64,000 bases of DNA. It comes from Chaetoceros tenuissimus (taxonomy: Eukaryota > Bacillariophyta > Thalassiosirophyceae > Chaetocerotales > Chaetocerotaceae). The DNA is taken from contig BLLK01000062.1 of the NCBI GenBank assembly GCA_021927905.1, forward strand, positions 124,001-188,000, written 5' to 3'. The translations under genes were made by a program, and so were the position numbers. Under the pieces are notes generated by a model. It ran no database searches and was not told the origin of the DNA. It saw only the letters and a list, made by a program, of their open reading frames with translations. Numbering within the stretch: position 1 is the stretch's first letter; the number at the start of each line of letters is the position of its first letter. Positions 1-11,237 of the stretch are shown here, one piece after another.

Positions 1-1
1 A

Positions 2-94
2 GAAGGCACTTGGCAATGCTCTGGCTGTACAACACCAAATCCCAAAACTGCAAGTAACTGTCTTTCTTGTCATGCTGAGGCTGTCGATGCTTGA
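2..94 (+). CDS. 3' end of a RanBP2-type zinc-finger protein (partial)
   Basis: The first 93 bases read in frame into a TGA at 92-94 and encode a RanBP2-type zinc finger: a GTW start, then C-x2-C, the NPKTAS linker and C-x2-C. The gene begins outside the window. It closely resembles the zinc finger in the gene at 612 (shared PNPKTAS core and nearly identical DNA), and the DNA after the stop also matches the sequence after that gene, so this is a tandem paralogue. Such fingers bind Ran-GDP, ubiquitin or RNA depending on subtype; which applies cannot be told here. Confidence 0.6.
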   Translation, partial: EGTWQCSGCTTPNPKTASNCLSCHAEAVDA

Positions 95-298
95 GTGGAT
101 ATTGATTCTACACAAAAGTTGAAGTTATTCGCAAATTTGTAGGTGATAGCATTTGGTTTTCAGTAAAATGCCTGTCGGTCACCAACAGTATAGTTAGGGG
201 AAAATTGTTGCTTAGATTTGTATAAGTATTCCTATGTGTTCATTATTGCAAGAATACCTTATGTCGTATGAAAATAATTAGATTCACAAATAATATGT

Positions 299-375
299 TT
301 AGTAATGGTTTTTATTCTCCTCTTCAATGACTTCGTAGTATAGTTGCCTCGATGGAAATCCTGAGCGCACCATTT
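299..375 (-). pseudogene. Decayed 3' end of a protein kinase gene (copy of the 1405-2873 gene tail)
   Basis: On the minus strand a short frame ending at 299-301 reads YYEVIEEENKNHY, matching the C-terminus YYEVIKQEYKKHS of the kinase whose stop is at 1405. Upstream the match is lost quickly, so only the last few dozen codons survive. It faces the zinc-finger tail at 2-94 exactly as the kinase faces the zinc-finger gene at 612-1208, so the two convergent gene ends were duplicated together. The remaining DNA of 95-611 shows 3'-UTR-like similarity to 1290-1400 and no other gene. Confidence 0.5.
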
Positions 376-611
376 TCTATATTCGTCCTCATCATTCTTT
401 AGACAGAGAAACTCTAAAATATACAAACAACAACAAATGTAGCGGTTGGCAACAACAAAGAAACGCCTCAGGATTGCTTGCAAAAGCGACATATCTTAAT
501 TCGAAACAATCATCAAGATACTTTGGTTTCCATAATGATTTGCGACTTGTGTATTAGACTCGTTCATAAAATTCGATTGAATGGTGACAGAATCAGAGAC
601 TAAAGCTCGGA

Positions 612-1208
612 ATGAAAATCGTGTCCTTGGCATTGAAAAAGCAGTCAATGAGTCATCAAGTGCCAAAGGCAGCTGCAAATACTTCAAATGATACTGCTGC
701 AGTGAGTTTACCTCCACCTTCGCAAGGATGGGGAAACTTGTTCAAAAAAGAAGAGGGCACTTGGGCATGCCTTATTTGTAGATCATCAAATCCCAAAACT
801 GCAAGTAGTTGTTTGGCTTGTAAAACTGCAAAGGGGAAAAAATCTGTTGGCGAGAAGCCATCAGAAGAAGATGCTGGGAATGATAAGAAAGACGATGATT
901 CAAAAGGACCAACTTTTTGTTTTGATAACAAAGACTCTGGTAATACGTTCACATTCTCATATGGCGCACCAGCATCTGATGCAGCTAATTCAAATGCATC
1001 AGGGGGGTTCACATTTGGAGCAGCGAATACAGAAAACTCTAAGGGTGATACTCTGAAGCCTGCGACTGGTGGTTTTACTTTTGAAACAGCGAAGAAAAAA
1101 GACTCTAAGGGTAATACTCCGAAGCCTGCAACTAGTGGTTTTACTTTTGTAGCTACATCTACAGCAGCAACAGAGAAGAAGGATGATACTCCGAAGCCTA
1201 CATTCTAA
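612..1208 (+). CDS. RanBP2-type zinc-finger protein with FG-like repeats (Nup153-like)
   Basis: 198 residues. A RanBP2-type zinc finger lies near residues 48-75 (GTWACLIC ... SCLAC). It is followed by an acidic/lysine linker and several degenerate FG-type units (FTFSYGAP, GGFTFGAA, GGFTFETA, SGFTFVAT) separated by KPAT spacers. Zinc finger plus FG repeats is the layout of nucleoporins of the Nup153/Nup50 kind, so a nuclear pore or Ran-related role is inferred, not shown. The ATG at 645 is an alternative start. A TAA at 1206-1208 ends the frame, yet the same frame continues with FGAPAPVAATEKKDD-like sequence to a TAG at 1299-1301, so the true or ancestral end is probably 1301. It is convergent with the kinase at 1405. 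Confidence 0.6.
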   Translation: MKIVSLALKKQSMSHQVPKAAANTSNDTAAVSLPPPSQGWGNLFKKEEGTWACLICRSSNPKTASSCLACKTAKGKKSVGEKPSEEDAGNDKKDDDSKGPTFCFDNKDSGNTFTFSYGAPASDAANSNASGGFTFGAANTENSKGDTLKPATGGFTFETAKKKDSKGNTPKPATSGFTFVATSTAATEKKDDTPKPTF

Positions 1209-1404
1209 TTCGGCGCGCCAGCACCTGTAGCAGCAACAGAGAAGAAGGATGATGCTCCGAAGCCAGAACTCTCGTCTGGAGCCGCAGCACCGCCTGTTTA
1301 GATTTGTATAAAATATTTCTTGTTGTGTTCATTTTTGCAAGAATATCGTATGTACAAAATTAGATTCAATTCACAAATAATTTCAATTGATAGAATAATT
1401 TATT

Positions 1405-2873
1405 TTAGGAATGTTTTTTATACTCCTGCTTGATGACTTCGTAGTAGAAATCTATCTTTGGCCTTTTACTGGCGTCTCTATGCCATCCTTTGGATAAAAT
1501 CTTTTTTATCTTCCCAGGCCAGAATAATTTTAGTTTTGGTCGGACTCCTTTTTCGTGTACGCAATTGGAGAAACTATTACGACCTGCAAGATTCCAGAAA
1601 GGTGTCTTCATAGTTAGTACTTGCCAAAAGATCAATGTGAAGGAGTAAATGTCCGCAGGAAGTCCATAAACATCTGAAAGCACCTCAGGAGCCATATATC
1701 TAGGTGACCCGGTCTCTGCTGTGTTTTTATATTGGTCTTCTCCAATTTTGGAGTCAGGTTTCAGTTCCTTGGCTGTTCCAAAGTCAAAAATTTTCACATT
1801 GTCGAATTCATCAATACCAATGTTTTGCGGTTTCAAATCTCGATGCATAATACTTTAGTGGAATGATGGTCAATAATTGTTGCAATGCGATTTGAATAGA
1901 TAGGTAAGAAATATAAAAACAAGATACGAACTTACTTTTTGGAATGAAGATAATCTAGGGCAGATCCTATTTGTTGTACTATCGTGTATTGCTTTCGAAC
2001 TATTTCTCCCTTTTGTTCCTTCTTTTCTGTAGAACTATGTTTGCTATTTCTAATAGTCAATTTTTGATTTCGGAGCCTTCTCAATAATTCAACAAGTGTA
2101 CACTCGAATCGGTCAAGAACCACGTAGAAATCTTCTATATCAAGCTTTTCTCCACATCTGTCAAGTGCGATTAGTGAGTGAGTTCATTTGTATTCTTATA
2201 TACTATATAATATTGAAGTTGTGAGCAACTTACCCCTTCAGCTTAACAATGTTTGGGTGTGATAGTTTACGTAGAAATTGCGACTCGTTGAACAGATCAA
2301 CTACACCTTCTAGCTGTGTAGGATAATCAATATCTGTTCTCACTTTCTTCATAGCATAAGATTGTTCTCGTTCTCCTCCCCCGAACACTCTAGATGCATG
2401 TGCAGAAAGTGATAGATGGTTATTAGATGAAACTAGACCATTTGAATCCAGTCTTCCTAGAGCTCGTACACTTGAAAATGAGCCTTTACCCAACACTATT
2501 CCAAGCTCGATTTCTTTTGACAGGAGGAAGAATGAGAATTATGAAATTGTTGCGTCTATGGGTGTTTTCTACGAACATAGTTTCACTTACCATCCTGAGG
2601 GATGTGTTCCGGATCTTTCACTACTCCACCTATCGTATCTTGATCAGTGAAAAAAGAGGAATTCCTTCTAAGTAAAGTCAAAGCTTGCATACATTCATTT
2701 TCAACCAAACTTTTGGGGCTAGCTTCTTCTTGATGCTTGTTTTCTTCGCCATGACCAGAATCTTCTCCAAAATCATGGTTGGATTCTTCCCCGAAAGATA
2801 TATATTGGGAGTAGCTTGATCTAGATACTTCAAGTGCATCGTTAGATGCAACATAGTTTGAAATTGCAGTCAT
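1405..2873 (-). CDS. Serine/threonine protein kinase, four exons
   Basis: Exons 2873-2591, 2513-2234, 2157-1936 and 1852-1405 join in frame (410 aa). Kinase landmarks appear in order: glycine loop GKGSFSSV, the ATP-binding lysine in YAMKKV, the alpha-C glutamate region FNESQFLRKLSHPNIVKL, the catalytic loop HRDLKPQN (created by the exon 3/4 join, ...HSKNIMHRDLK), DFG in KIFDFGTAKE, and YMAPEVL. All catalytic residues are present, so it should be active. The roughly 95-residue N-terminus is acidic and low-complexity. The APE segment and the short C-lobe resemble tyrosine-kinase-like (TKL) kinases, but the subfamily is uncertain. A remnant of a second copy lies at 299-375. Confidence 0.85.
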
Positions 2874-3603
2874 GAATTGCTATTTGGATGAAGATGTAAC
2901 TATGAGAAGACCGACGTTCTAGAGATATATGAACTGCCTGATGGAGATACCGAGTATCGTTCCACATAACACACATGAAGCACAGTGATCTGAGAAAGAA
3001 AAAGCTCCGGAGAAAAGAGAGAAGTTGAAACAAATACAGATTTGGCTCTAATTTGGTGTGAAGAGGGTGAGTGGCACGATTAATCAGTCGGTTTTCTATG
3101 AAATTAGTAACTGTCATAGGCCCTAGTAAGTTACGATTGAATGTTGTATGAAAAGATTTTGGTGCTTTTAGATGCTTGTGGATCATGGTGCAAGTAAAAG
3201 TGTAAAGTGTAAAAATGAAGGATATTTATGCAAGTAGTAAATTCCGGAATTTTTATTGGCTTTTTTGCTTTTTTTAAAATAAATATGAAATTTGCATTCA
3301 TTTTCCGGAATTTGTTTGGAGAGGGCGGGGACAAAGACATTTTTCGATGCGAATGTAGGACAAAATTACTATTTCCCATAGTAACTCCTTCTGAAATAGG
3401 TATGAAGCCCCATCAGAGACCAAACTCTCATTCAGAGCCATTCAAATAATGAAGTTATTGAAGCATAAAGCAAAAAGAAAACTGCGATACTGTAAGTACC
3501 TCTAGCTAGTATGATGATGATAGTAACAAGTCTGCTTACTATTTTGCCTAATACATTTCTCATATTTGAGCAGCAACGAATAAGAATTAAGCCGCAGTAA
3601 AGC
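2874..3603. other. Divergent intergenic region (730 bp)
   Basis: This separates the kinase (minus) from the exonuclease fusion (plus) and should hold both promoters. Short frames here show no family resemblance or repeat structure. No convincing core-promoter motif was identified. Confidence 0.5.
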
Positions 3604-6600
3604 ATGGGAGTGCCAAAATTCTTTCGTTGGATCAGCGAACGCTATCCCAAAATAAATCAACCAATTCATGCTCCTCCAAACCCTGATACACAAGCTGCCT
3701 ATTTTCCATCGTACAAAGAACTTAATGATGCCAACAAAGATGCAAACTCGAAATCAAAACTACAGCAAGACAATAAAGTCTACATCCAGAAGAATTCCAT
3801 CATTCCTGAATTTGATAGGTTATATCTCGACATGAATGGAATCATCCATTGTTCCAGTCATAATAATGCAAGTGATGATAATGCCACTGTTGATCCAGAT
3901 ACACATATTGAGTCCAATGGACCAGGTGATACTGTGAAGGAATCAGTGCAGCAAGGTTCTGTTCAAATTACTGAAGCAGAGATTTTCAGAAATGTATGTT
4001 ATTACGTAGATCGTGTTGTGTCTGATATTGCCCAGCCAAAAGAATTGGTATATATGGCAATTGATGGCGTTGCTCCTCGAGCAAAAATGAATCAGCAGAG
4101 AAGTAGAAGATACAGAAGTGGAAAAGAAAAGGAAATTGAAAATACTTTTTACGGTGCACATTTACTGGCGAAAAAGAAGCAAGAGGAAATGTTGGAAAAG
4201 CACAAATTTGAACGTGGCGTACAAGGTGATGAATATTGGGACATTCAGGGTGTTGGGATGACAGATACTCCCTCTATCAACATGAGTACAGACAAGCCCA
4301 GCTTTTCCGTGAGTGATGAAAAGAGTACAAGTTTGGAGGAAGTTGAACCTGGTAGATATACAGGAACTTTTGAGACTTCCAAAGATAAGTCTTCAAACTC
4401 GGCTGTGAATGGTGAAGGTACACCTTTTGACCTTGAGTACGAAGAATTTATTGAGTATTTGAAGCAGAATAATGATTTCAATGAAGAATCAATGTCATCC
4501 ACATTTCATTCAAATGAAATCACTCCTGGTACTCCATTTTTTGAAAGATGTACTCAACATTTGGAACATTTTATCAAACGTAAGCTACATTCTGATCCTA
4601 GATGGAAAGATTTGACAATCATCTTTTCGGGTCCAAAAGTACCAGGGGAGGGAGAGCATAAAATTATGGATTTTATCAGACGCCAGAAAACTCGAGAAGA
4701 TTACAACCCAAACACAAGGCATTGTATGTTTGGACAAGATGGAGATTTAATCATGCTTGGGCTTGCTACACATGAACCTCATTTTGCTCTATTGAGAGAA
4801 GAAGTGGTGTTTGATCAAAGTCGCAAACGAGAACAACAGAAGCTTGCGGAACTCAAAGCTAAATCTCTAAAAGAAAAGATGGAGAAACTCAAAAGTAAAA
4901 TGGGAGAAGAAAGTGCTCTTGAAATTGAGGGTGCTAGTGATAAAGTTTCTGCTTCCATTGATTCATATATTCACAACTCTAATTTTGAGTTATTGCACAT
5001 GCCAATCTTGAGAGACTATTTGGCATATGAGTTTGAGACTAGAGAGGTTCTGCCTAATAGTCCATTCGAGCTTGAGAAAACAATAGACGACTTTGTTTTC
5101 ATGACATTTATTGTCGGAAATGACTTTTTGGTAAGTTTTTTACCATAGCTTCAAAAAAATCTTTTTGAAAGTCGAATTTTGACTAACCATATATCTCTAG
5201 CCACACATGCCTGCCATTGATATTGCAGATGAAGCTTTTGAGTTGCTATTTTATACATACAAGAAAAATAGATGGAAGTGGCACAGAGAAGAAAAGGGAA
5301 AGGAGAATAAACACCCATACCTTACAAATTCGGGTGAAATAGTTTCTGGAAGGCGCTTGGAACGTTTCTTCACCGAATTAGGAAAACATGAAGATCCATA
5401 CTATGATAACAAAAAACAATCAGAGCAAGAAGAAATCAAACGTATGAGAAAATCAGATAAGAAGGCTGGAAGAGAAACTTCGGTACCACCTGATGATATT
5501 CTTGCTGCAAAAGAAGAATGGGATAGAACAAATTATATGGAAATGCTCATGTCTATTTCCGAAAACAACCCACAGACTGTGAAAGGATTCAAACCGGTCG
5601 CGTCGTCCAAGGAGTTATTCACATATTCAACAAAGAACAAATTTCAACCTGATTCCGAAGAGTTAGATGAAGGTTTCTTGAACCGAATGGGATCTTTGTT
5701 CAGAAATTCTCTTTCCACATCAGGAGAGGGTGACAACGCGGATGGTGATTCCGAATTTGACTTAGATAAACATGTTTCGGATTTAAAGGGAAGATATTAC
5801 TATGAGAAATTCAAATTCTCTCCATTGGATGCAGAGAAACATATTGCACTGAGAAAAGCTTACATTGAGGGCTTGGTATGGAACTTGAAGTATTACTACA
5901 AGGGTTGTGCTTGTTGGGACTGGTTCTATCCTTATCACTACGGGCCAAGATTGAGTGATTTGAAGAATATTGACAATATGCTGAAAGAAATTTCTTTTGA
6001 TAATAACAAAAGTGAGCCTTTGAACCCATTTGAACAACTTATGGCATGTCTTCCTCCTTCTTCGGCAGATTTACTACCAAAACCATACCAGTGGTTGATG
6101 AAATCCTCCAAATCACCGCTCATTGACTTTTATCCTGATAGTTTTACGATTGACATGAATGGAAAGGTGAGTTTAGTACTTTATACAGTCTCTTTTGATC
6201 CAGTTCAATTGCTCATCTTAATTTTCATTGCTATAGAGATGGCCTTGGGAAGCAGTAGTTCTACTTCCTTTTATTGACTCCAAGAGATTGATTGAATCTT
6301 CAAGATCTATGATAACAAAAGATCTATTATCCAAGGATGAGCTTCAAAGAAACGAGCCAGGCACAGCACAAGTTTTCTTCAAAGATGAAAATGCATCTTC
6401 AAATGTATCTGCTTTGAATGGAAGCCAACTATTTGGAAAGATTGATGGATGTTCTGTTGTGGGAATGGATTATGACGAAACATCATGGAAAGACGAACAT
6501 TTAAAGGAGAATGCTGTGCTAAAGCCAGAGCTGCTACCAGGAGTAATAGTACCACACCCTGGATTCCCGACACTTCGCGATGCACCTGTCAATGGTTTAC

Positions 6601-8397
6601 ACCGTCGAAAACTAGGGATAAATATTTTTGGGATGAGGAGCAGGTACCGCACAGCGATCCTTGAACTCGATAAGGAAATTCCAACCATTAATTCTGCAAA
6701 TGCTATTGCAGAAAAGTTGATCGGTACAACTTTGTATTTCCGTTATCCTTTCTTACAGGAGGGCTTTGTCACGGCAGTTTCAGATTCAGAGGTTACAATA
6801 AGAGGTAAAGAACCTGCTCGAAAATGGACCGACGGGGAGAGTAAGACATGGAGACTAAAAAATGATACAATTCAACGCCAGTATGAAACAGGCGAAGGTT
6901 TGACAGGAAGTGGTGGATGGTCAGTACCTGAGTCTGAAGTAACACTTTCAATCAGACCATTGAAAGAAATCCAAACACTTTCAGATGGGTCGAAAGTAAA
7001 GGTATATGCTCGACTAGAGGTCGAAGTTCCTATGGGTACGTATAATCTATTTGTATTCTTATAGTGCATCTTTTTTGTGTAACACAGACTCTAATATTTG
7101 TGATACATAGTGGCAGCAATGTGGTCACCTTCAAAGCCGGATCCTCGTTTCTCCAATATTCCCGCCAGACTCGAGAAGAATCCTTATCGTTTCGGGAGTC
7201 AACCGTCTGCTAGTATCAACGTGAAATCAAGTAGACGATCTTTACGTAGAGATCCACCAAAGCAAACACCAGCATCGCGTCCTACAACCAAACTTCTTCC
7301 CGACTTTTCACAAGGAGTTGCAACCAAATCTGGTATTCTGGGATCTACTGCTACAAAGAACAGTATCCTGGGCTCCACCAGCAATTTTAGTTCCATGACC
7401 AACCTCCCAGCTATTTCATCAGTGCAAAAAAGATCTGTTTCTATGTCATCTTCTTCGCTACATGTTTATAATAAACCTCTCAGACAGATTTCTCGAAAAA
7501 GATCACCTATTGGAGGTATTGCCATTGTGGCTACAATTGCTACAGCATGCTTAGCTAAAGGGGCGAACGCGTTTTTGTTGCGTAAAAACACTTGTCAACT
7601 TTCAAACATAAAAAGCAATCTTATCGTTAGAGGAGGCGCATTTGACGTTGATGACATTCAAGAAGAGTATGGTGAAATGGATAAGAATACCCCACCACTT
7701 GAATTTGCTCATGGAACTACAACTCTTTCTTTCATATTCGAAGGAGGTGATGGTGGTATCGTTGCTGCAGTAGATTCAAGAGCAAGTATCGGACAATTTG
7801 TGGGTTCGAAAACTGTGCAAAAAGTCCTACCTATCAACAATCACATGCTTGGAACTATGGCTGGTAAGTAAAGCATTTACAAATAAGATTATAAATGAAG
7901 GATTTATACATACTAACCTTTTGAATATTTCAGGTGGAGCAGCTGATTGTTCATTTTGGATTCGAAAGTTACAGGCTGAGTCTAGACACTATGAGTTGGC
8001 AGAAAGAAAAGCGATTACTGTGTCAAAGGTATCTAGACTACTTGCAGATTACCTTTATGCGAATAGAAATTTAGATTTGTCGGTTGGTACAATGATAATG
8101 GGCTACGATGACCTTGGACCAAGTATTTATTACGTCGACAATCGCGGAACTCGCATTGGTGGTGACTTGTTCTCTGTTGGATCTGGATCTACGTTTGCTC
8201 TTGGTGTACTGGATACCGAGAGACGCAAAGATATGAACGAAGAAGAAGCTGTAGCTCTCGGTATCAAGGCAATCCGGCATGCTACATTTCGTGACGCCTA
8301 TAGTGGAGGCTACATCGCAGTTTATGTTATTACAAAAGATGGATGGAAGAAAGTTTTCAGTGAAGATTTGGCGCTCTCTGCTGCGAATGAGGACTAA
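3604..8397 (+). CDS. XRN-family 5'-3' exoribonuclease fused in frame to proteasome subunit beta5
   Basis: Exons 3604-5130, 5201-6166, 6237-7035, 7111-7863 and 7934-8397 give one frame of 1502 residues. Residues 1 to about 1130 are an XRN nuclease: N-terminal [15 protein letters not shown], the metal-binding [54 protein letters not shown] (across intron 1) and [17 protein letters not shown] (across intron 2). XRN enzymes degrade 5'-monophosphate RNA processively. Exon 4 starts with XRN-like sequence ([15 protein letters not shown]) and runs with no stop through a Ser/Arg-rich linker and a hydrophobic segment into the proteasome beta5 sequence, with its catalytic Thr (HG-TTTLSF) at residue 1300. 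Beta5 cleaves its own propeptide before this Thr, so the fusion could be split after translation. Retention of intron 3 would end XRN alone at 7064. The alternative of two genes sharing DNA is treated in the next entry. Confidence 0.8.
7443..8397 (+). CDS. PSMB5: Proteasome subunit beta type-5 (alternative, separately started gene)
   Basis: If beta5 has its own transcript, the best internal start is the ATG at 7443, giving exons 7443-7863 and 7934-8397. The mature part starts at Thr (codon 7716-7718) in HG-TTTLSF and is 203 residues long, the usual size of mature beta5. AAVDSRAS and SKTVQKV hold the catalytic Asp and Lys, and [12 protein letters not shown] spans the intron. It would form the chymotrypsin-like site of the 20S proteasome. 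The presequence is odd: a basic stretch, then [17 protein letters not shown], then GANAF, which resembles a signal peptide with an ASAFAP-type motif rather than a normal beta5 propeptide. No stop codon separates it from the exonuclease upstream. It is convergent with the dehydrogenase, 95 bp away. Confidence 0.6.
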
Positions 8398-8492
8398 ACT
8401 ATAAGCTAGCTAATATTCTCCCCTGCTAAATAAGTTATTCATTTTGTGTTTAATCCTTAGTGGTACGAAATAAGAGTTGGCTTGACTTAGTT

Positions 8493-9759
8493 TTAACAAT
8501 CGTGCTGATCTCCTCCAAGCTTTACAATGACGGAGTCCATAGCTTCGAGTAAATCCTCTACAATATTTGGAGAATATTTGTTGTACTTGTATAAACCTTC
8601 GAATAGGTCAAAACTATCTGATGTCACTGAGTGGACAACTCCTAGGACTGATTCAAACCCTTTTGTATCGACTGGTGTAGGTTCGAGGCCTTGCTGTCCA
8701 AGAACACGTCCTAGAAAATGCGTGATGAATTGTGATTTTGCAGCATACATATCATGTTCTTTGCAAGTCATCTCTATCATTTTACAGCCTTCTTCTTCCC
8801 AAATAGAAAGAAATCGCTCCATACGATCCATTCCTGCTTTCTTAAGATCTTGTTCACCATCAATCTCTTCTGGGTTTAAATTGTGAGCAAATTTTCGTGT
8901 ACTCAAAACAAGGGATTTTCCTAAGGATCTCTCTTTCAAATCATTGCAATGTTTCCCAACGCTGTCATTATCAGGGTCACTTAAAATTTCCTTGTTTACT
9001 CGAGTCTTTTCAAAAATAAATCTGAGTCCGTTCCATCCATTAGCACCACTGATTGGACCAAACCTAGATGAACACATTGTTTAGTAAGAAGTCATTCATA
9101 TATTATAAGAATGATGTAAGTGGATGGGATTCTTACATTGGATGACTACAAAGAATATCGCATTCTTCAGGTAGACATTGAAGCATTACATTTCTTGGAT
9201 GCTCTTTGACAGAACATACATCTACAAATAGAATTCCTTGTTGATTAGATTTCAAACGACGCTCCATATCTTCTTTAATCTTTGGCAAAAGTCTATTCAC
9301 TGTGCCTTCAAAACTTTTGATTGCAACTGCAAAAAGAACAACGTCAACCTCTTGAAGAAATCTCTCTGATTTGGACAAAGGTATATAAGATGCACCAATT
9401 TCTTCAGCCTCTTTTGTATAATCTGCTCTACTTGTGCCAATGACCTTGGCATATTTCACAAACGTTTTTGCAAGAAACTGTCCAAAATTACCAAAACCAA
9501 CTATTCCTATAGTCAATGGAAATGTGTTGATCTCTTTTAATTTTTCCTTTCTCAGAAGCTCAATTAGTTCTTGTAGTTCTGCTTCTCTCCGTTTCAATTC
9601 TTCTAGGCGCCCAACTGAAACAACTGTGACCTTATCATCCTCTTTCTGGTTTGCTAGCAAATCATTTTCCACTGGGCCATCTTCTAACAAGGATGCACTT
9701 CTGTTTGCACTGGTCAAAACTGCTTTGCTGTTGTTTTTTGATTTACGACCGAAAAACAT
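8493..9759 (-). CDS. Arogenate/prephenate dehydrogenase (TyrA-like)
   Basis: Exons 9759-9137 and 9063-8493 (397 aa) join as CSHPM-FGPISGANGW, the conserved HPMFGP motif of plant-type arogenate dehydrogenases. The N-terminal Rossmann fold shows IGIVGFGNFGQFLAK, with a following TSR that suggests NADP preference. The enzyme oxidatively decarboxylates arogenate (or prephenate), the last step to tyrosine (or hydroxyphenylpyruvate). The first 65 residues are polar, with a coiled-coil-like segment (LEELKRREAELQELIELL) and no obvious signal peptide, so plastid targeting is not visible from this start; an upstream exon cannot be excluded. Confidence 0.8.
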
Positions 9760-10388
9760 TTTGCAATAGGTATGAGAGTGGGATGTAGTAGTAATTGGTT
9801 TCTGATACTTACAATTGAAAAAGGAAAAAGATGTTGGATGTCGGATGTTGGATGTTGATGTGGAGGCAAAAAATCCAAACTATCCGTCCTACTTGAAATA
9901 GCCTACCCGTCGTCCCCTACACCACCCGACACCTATCGTGAAAGGTTTTTGGCTAGCAGCATTGGTGGGTATTTTTGTATTTTTAACATTTTTATGGTAT
10001 TCATTCATTGATAGGATCCTTATAATAAACGTGTGTACATAAACAAATATTCTGGAACCTCGATGCGCTCACAAAAAGGATACATGTCATTAAGCGTCTG
10101 CAATTAACATAGTAAATCCAAATGGAGAATGTTCAAAGTAGACTATTCCATCCTCCCTTTCTTGGTGTAGCAATGAGCAAGAGGCTAGTCGCGTCTTCTT
10201 ATAGTATCGATATTTCAAATTTCTCAATGGTTAGTTCCGCGTGGTAATGATTGCCGCTTTCATGAATAGTCAATAGCAGGGATTACGTAAACATAAATAT
10301 ATATTTTTATCTATGAAAATTACTTTGTACTTTTCTAAAAATTGTAGAGTAGTATCTAAGTTCCAGACAGAAACTTTTGCCTAATTAT
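9760..10388. other. Intergenic region (630 bp)
   Basis: It holds the upstream region of the dehydrogenase and the 3' flank of the first HSF gene. A small imperfect repeat of GGATGTTG-like units lies at about 9831-9866. No gene or RNA was recognised. Confidence 0.4.
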
Positions 10389-11237
10389 TCAAAATGTTTC
10401 ACGAATCTCTGAAAAATGTATATCCCATTCAGCAGGAAAATAAAGTTTGTGGCGTTGTGCTTCTTCTAGCAATTTGCAATCGTCGTACTTGACAAAAAGC
10501 TGGGGTGAATTATAATCAACCTCGATTGGTTCAATATCTAATAAATCCTTACTATCATATGAATGCCTATCTTGATGAGAAAAGGATTCATAATTTTCAT
10601 TTTGATGAAAGTATGACGATTTTTCTGGTGGATACATGTGAGACTTTGGCGACGCATGTCTATAATTTGATTGGGAAAAACATGTCTCCTCCAAAAGTGA
10701 AGGAACGTCTAGAGATTTTGGATAGGCCTCTTGCATATTGATATGATGTGGGCTTCCACTATTTATCGAACATGGGGATTCATTGTAGTTCTTTGACATT
10801 CCTCCATATTGATAATCGCAATTTGAATTTGACATATGATGTCCTGAATCCTCCTTTACCAATGGTAAAGGTTTCATCGAATAAAAGTATGGTTCGACTT
10901 TTCTGCTATTATTTTCAGTTTGCTTAGGACCGGATGATACTACACGGTGTACAGAGAGGGAGAGTTGAAAATAACCTCTCAAAAACGATTGATGGTAGTA
11001 GCCTCCTTTATCAGGACCCTCTAGTATTTGTCGTTTAAATCCATAGTGATTGAGCTGCCTATGAAATGATGCAATCTTTGACTGCTGAAATAGTCTTGGC
11101 ATTACAACTCTTTCAAACTCTTTTTTCTTATGTACTCTAAATGATCTGCCATGGGGTTGCCAAGATATGATATCTGAGTAGAAGTTGTCATCAAGTAACT
11201 TGTGCAGTTTCTGAGGGAATTTCCTTCTTTCGATCAT
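10389..11237 (-). CDS. Heat shock transcription factor family protein
   Basis: 282 residues. The HSF-type DNA-binding domain occupies residues 5-95: KFPQKLHKLLDD, ISWQPHGRSFRVHKKKEF, the recognition-helix region SFHRQLNHYGFKRQ and GGYYHQSFLRG. The following region is Ser/His/Asn-rich, and no clear hydrophobic heptad oligomerisation domain is seen. The C-terminus has LLEEAQRHKLYFPAEW, which is shared with the next gene. Diatoms have a greatly expanded HSF family, so a stress or general regulatory role is likely, but the targets are unknown. It is a tandem paralogue of the gene at 11901, in the same orientation. Confidence 0.9.
   Translation of the reverse strand: MIERRKFPQKLHKLLDDNFYSDIISWQPHGRSFRVHKKKEFERVVMPRLFQQSKIASFHRQLNHYGFKRQILEGPDKGGYYHQSFLRGYFQLSLSVHRVVSSGPKQTENNSRKVEPYFYSMKPLPLVKEDSGHHMSNSNCDYQYGGMSKNYNESPCSINSGSPHHINMQEAYPKSLDVPSLLEETCFSQSNYRHASPKSHMYPPEKSSYFHQNENYESFSHQDRHSYDSKDLLDIEPIEVDYNSPQLFVKYDDCKLLEEAQRHKLYFPAEWDIHFSEIRETF

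Noticed and set aside
9831-9866. Short GGATGTTG-like repeat
   Set aside because: Too short and imperfect to mean more than simple-sequence drift.
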